DNA of 6,450 nucleotides, from positions 1 through 6,450 of the forward strand of contig DZBC01000124.1 in NCBI GenBank assembly GCA_022729835.1, read 5' to 3'. This document shows positions 1 through 6,300 of the stretch, in pieces. The position numbers and the translations under genes were made by a program. The stretch is from Sulfuricurvum sp. (lineage in GTDB: Bacteria; Campylobacterota; Campylobacteria; Campylobacterales; Sulfurimonadaceae). The notes below the pieces were generated by a model that was not told where the DNA came from, did not search any database, and worked only from the letters and a program-made list of their open reading frames with translations. Numbering within the stretch: the first letter of the stretch is position 1; each line of letters begins with the position of its first letter.

Positions 1-1955
1 ATGAAGAGTACCGCGACGCGGCGGTGCAGACTATCGAAGCGATCCGAGAACTGCGCACCCGCCATAGCGAAGTCGGCGCGGTGCTGGGGCTTTCCAACAT
101 CTCGTTCGGTCTGGATAAGAACGCCCGCCCCTACCTCAACTCGATCTTCCTTGACCACTGTGTCAAGGCGGGACTCACCGCCGTGATCATCAACGTCGCG
201 CACATTATCCCGCTCTCCAAAATCAGCGAAGCCGATCAAAAAGCGTGTAACGATCTGCTCTTTGATACCAAACCAAACGGTCAAGCGCTTTTTGACTTTA
301 TCGAGCACTTCGGCTCCAAAGAAGCGGTCGATCACGCCGCAGAGGATGAGGCCTACAACGCCCTGAGTCCGGAGCTTAAAATCCGCAAACTGCTGATGGA
401 TGGCGACAAAGAGCGCATGTTGCCGCTGGTAGAATCCGTACATGGTAGCCTCGGGGCCGAGCGCATCGTCAATGAGATCCTGATCGATGCCATGAAAGAG
501 GTGGGCGAGCTTTTTGGGAGCGGCAAAATGCAGCTTCCCTTTGTACTACAAAGCGCCGAGACGATGAAAGCCACCGTCGATGCCCTTCAACCCTACCTGC
601 CCAAAAGCGATAAAACCACTGAAACGACGCTCATTTTAGGCACCGTCAGGGGCGACGTGCATGATGTGGGCAAAAATCTGGTGGACATCATCCTCAGCAA
701 CAACGGCTTTAAGGTGATCAACCTCGGGATCAAAGTGGGTATCGAAACCTTTATCGACACCCTCAAAAGCTCAGGCGCGCAGGCCATCGGCATGAGCGGT
801 CTGCTGGTCAAATCGACGCAGGTGATGAAAGAGAACCTCCATACGCTCAAAGATGCAGGCATCACGATTCCCATACTGCTCGGCGGCGCGGCACTGACGC
901 GAAATTTCATCGATGAGTACTGCCGCCCCTACTATGACGGCCCCATCTTCTACTGCAAAGACGCCTTTGACGGCGTGACCGCCATGAGCCGCATCGAAAA
1001 AGGCAATTTTGATACCGAGTTACATGTAAGAGAGGAGCTAGAAGAGACCCCAGAGCGCGAAGAGGTGATCATTCCCCCTTTTGAGCAGCTCTCCATGCCC
1101 TCGCGCGACGTGCGTGTGCCGACCCCGCCCTTTTGGGGGCGGCGCGTCATCACCCTCACTCCTGCGCAGGTCAATCTGGCCTTTGAGTGGATCAACCATA
1201 AGGTGCTCTTTAAACAGCGCTGGGGCTATAGCTCCAAAGGGATGGAGAAAGCCGCCTACCGCAAGCAGCTCGACACCGTCGTGTGGCCCGCGTATGAGCG
1301 GCTCAAAGCGCAGTTTATCGACCAAAAACTCTTCGAGCCGACGCTCCTTTACGGCTACTACCCCGTGCGCAGCAGTGACCGCAGCCTCTATATCTTCGAT
1401 GAGGGCGAAGGCTTTACATGTAACGATGACATCAACCGCGAAAGCCTCGCTACCATCGTCGGCCGCGCCACGCATGAGCTGCACTTTCCGCGCCAGCGCA
1501 AAAAGCCGCACCGCTGCTTAAGCGACTTTTTTCACCATGAGCGCCACGACGTGATGGCCCTTAGCTGTGTGAGCGCCGGCGCCAAACTCAGCGCCTATGA
1601 AAAAGAGCTCTACGACGCGGGTAAATTCACCGAGTATTATCAGGTACACGGTCTGGGCGTCGAGCTGGCCGAAGCGCTCGCGGAGATGGTGCACAAACAA
1701 GTACGGCTCGATCTGGGCATCTGCGAGGGCGAGGGCAATACCCTAGCCGACGTGCGCATGAACCGCTACGCGGGGTGTCGCTACAGCTTCGGCTACCCCG
1801 CTTGCCCCGATCTAGAGCAAAACCGCGTCGTCTTTGATCTGCTGCGGCCCGAAGAGTTTGGCATAGAGCTCTCCGAAACCTTCCAGATCCACCCCGAACA
1901 GTCCACCGTAGCGCTGGTGGTGTACCATCCTAATGCCACATATTTCAGCATTTAA
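1..1955 (+). CDS. metH: Cobalamin-dependent methionine synthase MetH, 5'-truncated by window edge
   Basis: The enzyme transfers a methyl group from 5-methyltetrahydrofolate via cob(I)alamin to homocysteine, making methionine and tetrahydrofolate in the cytoplasm. The reading frame is already open at base 3 (bases 1-2 finish a split codon); 650 residues are visible, ending at TAA 1953-1955. Visible residues 1 to about 110 are the end of the pterin-binding domain (SNISFGL). The B12-binding cap follows (MQLPFVLQSAETMK). The cobalamin domain carries the DxHxxG motif in GDVHDVGKN, whose His (codon 660-662, visible residue 220) is the expected lower cobalt ligand, plus GMSGLLVKS and GGAAL. The AdoMet-dependent reactivation domain occupies about residue 356 to the end, with LSDFF and RYSFGYPACPD (about 1779-1811). 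By alignment from memory to E. coli MetH (1227 aa), roughly 540 N-terminal residues lie upstream: the homocysteine domain and most of the pterin domain. The GTG at 24 is internal and not a start. No frameshift is seen. Confidence 0.96.
   Translation, partial: EEYRDAAVQTIEAIRELRTRHSEVGAVLGLSNISFGLDKNARPYLNSIFLDHCVKAGLTAVIINVAHIIPLSKISEADQKACNDLLFDTKPNGQALFDFIEHFGSKEAVDHAAEDEAYNALSPELKIRKLLMDGDKERMLPLVESVHGSLGAERIVNEILIDAMKEVGELFGSGKMQLPFVLQSAETMKATVDALQPYLPKSDKTTETTLILGTVRGDVHDVGKNLVDIILSNNGFKVINLGIKVGIETFIDTLKSSGAQAIGMSGLLVKSTQVMKENLHTLKDAGITIPILLGGAALTRNFIDEYCRPYYDGPIFYCKDAFDGVTAMSRIEKGNFDTELHVREELEETPEREEVIIPPFEQLSMPSRDVRVPTPPFWGRRVITLTPAQVNLAFEWINHKVLFKQRWGYSSKGMEKAAYRKQLDTVVWPAYERLKAQFIDQKLFEPTLLYGYYPVRSSDRSLYIFDEGEGFTCNDDINRESLATIVGRATHELHFPRQRKKPHRCLSDFFHHERHDVMALSCVSAGAKLSAYEKELYDAGKFTEYYQVHGLGVELAEALAEMVHKQVRLDLGICEGEGNTLADVRMNRYAGCRYSFGYPACPDLEQNRVVFDLLRPEEFGIELSETFQIHPEQSTVALVVYHPNATYFSI
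654..671 (+). other. Cobalamin-binding DxHxxG motif of MetH
   Basis: These codons read D-V-H-D-V-G. In the MetH and mutase B12-binding families the His replaces dimethylbenzimidazole as the lower axial ligand of cobalt. The motif is intact here, so the visible part of the protein should bind B12 in the base-off/His-on form. Confidence 0.93.
1020..1029. repeat. Palindrome TTACATGTAA, copy 1 (in metH)
   Basis: A perfect 10-base palindrome inside metH, read in frame as TTA-CAT-GTA (Leu-His-Val). It is one of three exact copies in the window; see the matching entries at 1414 and 5665 and the shorter one at 2751. Confidence 0.9.
1414..1423. repeat. Palindrome TTACATGTAA, copy 2 (in metH)
   Basis: Second exact copy, read in a different codon phase (TTT-ACA-TGT-AAC; Phe-Thr-Cys-Asn) from copies 1 and 3. 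The recurrence is therefore not explained by a shared peptide. Confidence 0.9.
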
Positions 1956-1977
1956 GTGCTCAATTTTTCGCTTTTTA
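1947..1977 (+). terminator. Weak hairpin with T-rich tail at the end of metH
   Basis: AGCA (1947-1950) pairs with TGCT (1957-1960), with one extra T-G wobble and a TTAA loop. A T-rich stretch with two runs of five Ts follows (1963-1977). The stem is only 4-5 bp and overlaps the metH stop codon, so it is a poor intrinsic terminator at best. It is recorded because it is the only stem-plus-T-run structure in the short gap after metH. Confidence 0.2.
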
Positions 1978-2030
1978 CGATTATTAGTATTTTTTAAGCG
2001 TCAGTAGCCTACGATTCGCCATCTTATTTC

Positions 2031-2036
2031 AAAGGA
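2031..2036 (+). promoter_or_regulatory. Ribosome binding site AAAGGA that decides the lipoprotein start
   Basis: AAAGGA ends five bases before the ATG at 2042. An in-frame ATG at 2036 overlaps this motif and would have no Shine-Dalgarno of its own, so 2042 is the better start. The next gene (3271) has the same AAGGA core with the same five-base gap. Confidence 0.75.
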
Positions 2037-2041
2037 TGGGT

Positions 2042-2098
2042 ATGAATCGTTTTACTATGTTTGTAGGTGCTTCGGCACTTGCACTTTTAACAGCTTGT
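2042..2098 (+). other. Lipoprotein signal peptide and lipobox
   Basis: Codons 1-19 encode a type II signal peptide: one Arg at residue 3, a hydrophobic core (residues 6-16) and L-T-A-C with the lipidation Cys at codon 2096-2098. A Gly run follows it, then the Asp/Ser-rich start of the stalk. Confidence 0.9.
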
Positions 2099-3001
2099 GG
2101 TGGCGGAAGTGACAGTGATGGCGGTAAGGACTCATCTTCTTCGGTCCCAAGCTCACAAGCTTCGAGTGCAAGCTCCATTCAAAGCTCCGTTGCATCAAGC
2201 CAAAGTTCCGTTCAAAGTTCTATAGCTTCAAGCGTCAGCTCATCTGCGAGTTCTGTGCTCTCCAGTGCCGGTGGGTCAACTTCTTCTGTGCCTGCTAGCT
2301 CAGCTACATTTACAAAAGCCAAAAAAGACCTCGCAGCCTTTGGTGCTTTTGATTTTCAAGGTGCTTTAGGAAGCGCTGCAGCAATTGCTTCCGGTAGCGC
2401 TCCCAAGCTTCGCACCGATATATCGGCTTATGTGTGTCCCAATGGCGGTACTGCTGATGCCAGTGCAAACGGCATGACATACAAGAACTGCGTCAATGGC
2501 ACAATGAAAACCAATGGTTCAGTGACGTACTCTAACGTCACTGCTTCAGAAACATCCGTTTCCGGAACCTATAAGTTCAACAACTATATGGTTGAGATAG
2601 AGGACGAATCAACCCTGATGAACCTGACTATTAAACTATCTGCCAATCTAAGCAGCTACCAAGTTATCAGTTATGACGCAACCATCGACGGGTCGGCTGA
2701 AGTCGAGCGTCCGGGGCACTCTGATAAAGTCACCCTTAATAACTACAAAGTACATGTAGCCAACAATGCGTACACGATTAGCGGCAGCGTAACCGTAAAC
2801 AGCAATCCTGACACATGCGGCGCAAACGGCACCTACACATATAAAACGATATCGCCTCTCACTTATGGCAGCGACTTCCGCATCAATGGCGGAACTCTAC
2901 AAGTCGGCAGTACCTCTTACGTCTTCAACAGCAACGGTACAGTAACCGTCAATGGCGAAACCTATACACTTGCCGAACTCGAAAACAGTTGCTCTCTCTA
3001 A
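2042..3001 (+). CDS. Ser-linker lipoprotein of unknown function
   Basis: This is a complete 319-residue gene, starting at ATG 2042 (chosen over ATG 2036 from the RBS position) and ending at TAA 2999-3001. Residues 1-18 are a lipoprotein signal: short basic start (MNR), hydrophobic core and lipobox LTAC with Cys19 as the lipidated residue. The residue after Cys is Gly rather than Asp, which by the E. coli rule favours the outer membrane. Residues of about 30-90 are a low-complexity stalk of Ser with Ala, Val and Gln (units such as SSVQSS and ASSV). The remaining part (about 95-319) is rich in Thr, Asn, Ser, Tyr and Gly with alternating hydrophobic residues, suggesting beta structure. It has four cysteines (132, 150, 259, 317) that could form two disulfides in the periplasm or outside the cell. 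I recognise no family. It lies 86 bases after metH and 269 before the next gene, and a hairpin follows its stop, so it is probably its own unit. Confidence 0.92.
   Translation: MNRFTMFVGASALALLTACGGGSDSDGGKDSSSSVPSSQASSASSIQSSVASSQSSVQSSIASSVSSSASSVLSSAGGSTSSVPASSATFTKAKKDLAAFGAFDFQGALGSAAAIASGSAPKLRTDISAYVCPNGGTADASANGMTYKNCVNGTMKTNGSVTYSNVTASETSVSGTYKFNNYMVEIEDESTLMNLTIKLSANLSSYQVISYDATIDGSAEVERPGHSDKVTLNNYKVHVANNAYTISGSVTVNSNPDTCGANGTYTYKTISPLTYGSDFRINGGTLQVGSTSYVFNSNGTVTVNGETYTLAELENSCSL
2129..2306 (+). repeat. Ser-rich low-complexity stalk coding region
   Basis: About 60 codons, mostly Ser with Ala, Val and Gln, in degenerate repeats such as SSVASSQ, SSVQSSI and ASSVSS. All types of Ser codon are mixed and no perfect tandem unit persists, so the composition looks maintained at protein level rather than by recent slippage. 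Such stalks usually hold a folded domain away from a lipid anchor. Confidence 0.85.
2751..2758. repeat. Palindrome core TACATGTA (in the lipoprotein gene)
   Basis: An eight-base core flanked by G on both sides instead of T and A, read as (G)TA-CAT-GTA. A further partial match, TACATGTG, lies at 5486-5493 in the lamin-tail gene. Confidence 0.85.
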
Positions 3002-3004
3002 TGT

Positions 3005-3025
3005 CAAGGTCCCTTTGGGCCCTTG
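3005..3025 (+). terminator. Candidate terminator hairpin after the lipoprotein gene
   Basis: Two nine-base arms (CAAGGTCCC at 3005-3013 and GGGCCCTTG at 3017-3025) pair with a single T-C mismatch around a TTT loop, only four bases after the stop codon. No T-run follows directly; pyrimidine-rich sequence with TCTTTTACTTTTCATTTTAG comes about 20 bases later. Position and stem strength suggest a transcription end or a 3'-stabilising structure. The missing immediate T-tract is the weak point. Confidence 0.55.
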
Positions 3026-3204
3026 CAACTATCTTCTAAAAAACTTCTTTTACTTTTCATTTTAGTTAGCCTGAGAACAACAATAGCGCATACATGAAAA
3101 TTCAGGAAGCTCAAATATAGTCAATTCGCTCGATTGAGCTACACTATGGTGCGCCAGCCTTCCTATTTGGTAACAAACACGTTACTTCCTTTCATTTCTG
3201 TGTG
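3026..3204. other. Non-coding gap with small inverted repeats, no gene seen
   Basis: Together with the flanking hairpin and promoter, this is the only gap near 300 bases. It is AT-richer than the genes and I find no credible small ORF or RNA gene. It contains two overlapping, mutually exclusive stems: AGCTCAA 3108-3114 with TTGAGCT 3134-3140, or TCAAT 3121-3125 with ATTGA 3133-3137. It also holds a separate 5-bp inverted repeat, GTAAC 3170-3174 with GTTAC 3181-3185. These could be operators or leader structures, but arms this short also occur by chance. Confidence 0.45.
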
Positions 3205-3233
3205 TTCAAAACGTAATTGATTTTGCTTATGAT
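3205..3233 (+). promoter_or_regulatory. Candidate sigma-70-type promoter for the lamin-tail protein gene
   Basis: TATGAT at 3228-3233 matches the -10 consensus in five of six positions. TTCAAA at 3205-3210 matches the -35 consensus in four of six, with a 17-base spacer. Transcription would begin near 3240, leaving a leader of about 30 bases that contains the RBS at 3259-3265. It is predicted from the sequence only. Confidence 0.45.
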
Positions 3234-3258
3234 GTTTTACATACTCAAAGCCCCACCC

Positions 3259-3265
3259 AAAAGGA
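3259..3265 (+). promoter_or_regulatory. Ribosome binding site AAAAGGA that decides the 3271 start
   Basis: AAAAGGA lies five bases before ATG 3271. In-frame ATGs at 3229 and 3232 would extend the protein by 13-14 residues, but they have no Shine-Dalgarno, overlap the candidate -10 box and would place extra residues before a good signal peptide. The start at 3271 is therefore preferred. Confidence 0.8.
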
Positions 3266-3270
3266 ACATC

Positions 3271-3342
3271 ATGTATCCAAGCACACTTAAGCGCTTTTCA
3301 ATGGCGGTATTGCCGTTGTGCGCGGCTCTCTCTTTGCAAGCG
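3271..3342 (+). other. Sec signal peptide of the lamin-tail protein
   Basis: Residues 1-24 have a basic segment (K7, R8), a hydrophobic core (residues 11-20) and a signal peptidase I site after Ala24 (S-L-Q-A). A Cys at residue 17 sits in L-P-L-C; Leu at -1 is not accepted by lipoprotein signal peptidase, so a soluble or otherwise anchored product is more likely than a lipoprotein. Confidence 0.85.
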
Positions 3343-6300
3343 CATACCCTCCTCATTACCGAAGTCAACTCAAATGCCACTGGCGATGACTTTTTTGAAC
3401 TTTACAACTACGGCACACAAACCATTGATCTTGAGGGGTGGAAGTGGATTGATTCTGATGCAACATTTTCAAGTTCTGATGCCATCACTTTTAGCGGAGT
3501 CACTATCCCTGCAGGCGGTGTATTGGTAGTTTCCAAAACCGCTGATGCATCTGCTTTTAGAACTACATGGGGGATCGATGGCAGCGTAGCTGTTTATGCT
3601 GCCAGCGGTAAAGGACTCGGCGGCGGTGATGCTGTCGTTGTGTTTGACAGCAACGGTAGCGTTGCGGCAGCGGCCAACTACGGCACGAGCAATATCACGG
3701 CTTCCGATGCCACGGTGATTGCGCCTATTCCTGCCTCGGTGGGCGGACATGCGGGCCTTGCCGCAGGCGGCAGCAACGCCAAAGCTTCTATGATTTGGGA
3801 TGCAAGCTCTTTTGTAGTGCCGCGCTATATTGCCGCCGAAGTTGCGCTGTTAGGCAGTACAGCGCAGGCTGGTGATACGCTCTCCATCGGCTCTCCGGGT
3901 GTGGTTGGCACTGCTCCGCTAATCATTACCGAAGTCAACTCCAACGCCACCGGCGGCGACTTCTTTGAGCTGTATAACCATGGTGCTTGGGATATCAATC
4001 TTTCCGGTTGGAAATGGATCGATGATTCCGCCACACAGCTAGCTAATGCCGGCACTGTCACTTTTGGAGACATTGCGGTTCCCGCTGGAGAGACTTTGGT
4101 GGTAGGGGCTTTTGCTGCAGGCTCGGTCGATGCATTTAAAAGCGCATGGAGCCTAGACGGCGCTACTTTGGTCTATGCCAACGGTGGACCAGGTCTTGGC
4201 AAAGGCGACGCCGTGGTGCTTTATAACCCACATGCACGTGTTGCGGCTGCGGTGAACTATGATCTCAACTCAACCACGTTGGCCGCATCTGACGGTACGG
4301 CAATCGTAGGACTCAGTACGCTTGGTGTAACCAACCATGCAGGAGTGGCCTTGGGCGGCTCAGTAGAAGCCGATTCGCTGATCTGGGATACCCTCTCGAC
4401 GAGCCATCCGACCTACATCAATCCTACCTCAGGAGCATTGGGTATGCCCGCAAGCGGCACTTTGGGTACACCGGGAGCATCAGGGCTTACAAGCGGCGGT
4501 TCAAGCTCTTCGGAGTCTTCAAGTTCATCTGAGAGCTCCAGCTCCTCTGAGGGTTCTAGCAGCTCTGCAGGCGCTCCCGATGTCAATCCCGATCTGATCT
4601 TCGAGACCGTAGAGTACTACCCGCAAAGCACCACCGTCGAAGGGGCATCGGATGCTTCGACCGCGCTCAAACTGGCCGGAAACTACCTGCTCGTAGGCGA
4701 TGACGAAGCCAACCGTCTGCGCCTCTACCCTGCCGCCGGCGGCACGGCGCTCAAAGAGTTCTCATTTGCGCCCGATATGAACACCTCCGGCGAACTCGAC
4801 CTTGAGGCTTCGACGCTTGCGGGTTCTACCTACTATATCATCGGTTCTCACTCCAACTCCAAAGACGGAGATGAGGAGAACAGCCGTGAACACCTATTGG
4901 CTTATACCCTGCAAGACGGCGGTATGGATACTAATTTGACTTTTCAATGGCGCTACACCGCTCTTGAAGACGATCTGGTCGCTTGGGATAATAACAACAC
5001 GCACGGCCTCGGTGTTGCCTATTTCGGGTTTGGTGCTTCGGCACACGGAGGTGTTATTCCTGAAAACCTTAACGGCTTCTCCATTGAAGGCTTGAGCGTA
5101 TCGCCCGATGGCGAGAGCCTCTATCTGGGCTTTCGCGCTCCGGTCACCTATGCCGACACGAGCGACAAAGCGCTCATTATTCCCCTAAGCATTGCGTCGC
5201 TGCAAGGCGGAAGCGCTGTGTTTGGCGATCCGATCTTTTTAAATCTCGGCGGCCGCGCCATTCGCTCTATCAAAAAGGTCGGAACCGACGACTACCTGAT
5301 CATCGCAGGCCTTAGCGGCTCCACGCGCAGCGAAGTACTCCAAAATTTCCGCTTCTACCGCTGGAGCGGCAGTGCTGCAGATGCGCCTGTAGAGTACGAT
5401 GCCAACCTTGATGCACTCCGCTCCGTCACACTTGGATCACTCGAATCCATTGCCGAACTTAAAGAGGTCAACGCTACAAGCTACGTACATGTGCTAGAGG
5501 ACAACGGCGATACCCTGTGGGATGCCAACACCACAGCTTCCAAAAAACTCCCTTATGCACAGCAGAAGTTTCGCGGTCACTGGATCGCTCTTGGAAGCCC
5601 CGTTGTCTCACCGAGTACAGCAACACTGACCGGCGCCGACAGCAGTATCATCTCCGGCAACGCCTTACATGTAAGCTTCAATCAGGGTGTGCGATCGGCA
5701 GCGGGCAGCTTTGTGATCCACCGCGCCGCAGACAACGCCGAGGTTGCCCGTCTTGATGCCAACGACAGCAATGTCAGCTTCGATTTCAACCGTGTCTCCA
5801 TTCGTCTGAGCTTGAGCGCGGGTAATTACTACCTAAACAGCGTGAATGCTCTAAGTGATCATTACGGGCGTAGCGTCACACTGACGCGCAGCGACTTTAG
5901 CGTTGTTGAGCGTCCACACTATCCGCTCATTATCACCGAAGTCAACTCCAACGCCACCGGCGGCGACTTCTTTGAACTCTACAACTACAGTTGCGACGAT
6001 ATCAATCTTAGCGGCTGGAAGTGGGTTGATGACGCTGCTAATCCAACTGATGCCGTGACGTTTGGGGATCTGATCATTCCGGCCAAAGGGGTGGTCGTCA
6101 TTAGCAACCTTGCTTCAACAACGATCACCACATTTAAAACCGTCTGGAGTCTCGATGTTAATGACACCGTATACGCCGATGTGGGACCGGGTCTTGGTAA
6201 AGGCGACAGTGTTGTGGTCTTTGATGCCAACGACTTTGTCGCCGCATCGATCAACTACGGCATTAATCCCATCACCGCCTCCGACGGTACAGTGATCGCA

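Noticed and set aside
24..26. GTG as the start of the methionine synthase gene
   Set aside because: The frame is open upstream to the window edge and the residues before it continue the pterin domain; the gene begins outside the window.
1134..1138. Run of five Gs as a phase-variation tract
   Set aside because: Phase-variable homopolymers are normally eight or more bases long; this one lies inside a housekeeping enzyme.
1038..1521. Overlapping long open frames on both strands inside metH
   Set aside because: They lie wholly under a clearly conserved gene, have no ribosome binding sites and give Ser/Arg-rich or otherwise unnatural proteins; they result from the GC-rich codon usage.
1969..2000. 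CGCTT/AAGCG inverted repeat in the metH-lipoprotein gap
   Set aside because: A five-base stem around a 22-base AT-rich loop is too weak to call as a terminator or operator.
2010..2015. TACGAT as a -10 box for the lipoprotein gene
   Set aside because: It has only four of six matches and no reasonable -35 box at the right distance; a promoter for this gene may exist but cannot be placed.
2036..2038. ATG 2036 as the lipoprotein start
   Set aside because: It overlaps the AAAGGA motif that is properly spaced for ATG 2042 and adds only two residues before the signal peptide.
3229..3234. In-frame ATGs at 3229 and 3232 as starts of the lamin-tail protein
   Set aside because: They have no ribosome binding site, overlap the candidate -10 box and put extra residues before a good signal peptide.
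3310..3321. Lipobox at L-P-L-C in the lamin-tail protein signal
   Set aside because: Leu at the -1 position is not tolerated by lipoprotein signal peptidase, and a good type I site (S-L-Q-A) follows.
3469..4073. Reverse-strand open frames under the first two lamin-tail domains
   Set aside because: They mirror a well-supported forward gene with repeated domains, and no start signals or known motifs support them.
5517..6295. Short open frames in other phases or on the reverse strand at the right end
   Set aside because: The main frame is open throughout with domain support; the short ones have no recognisable protein features.
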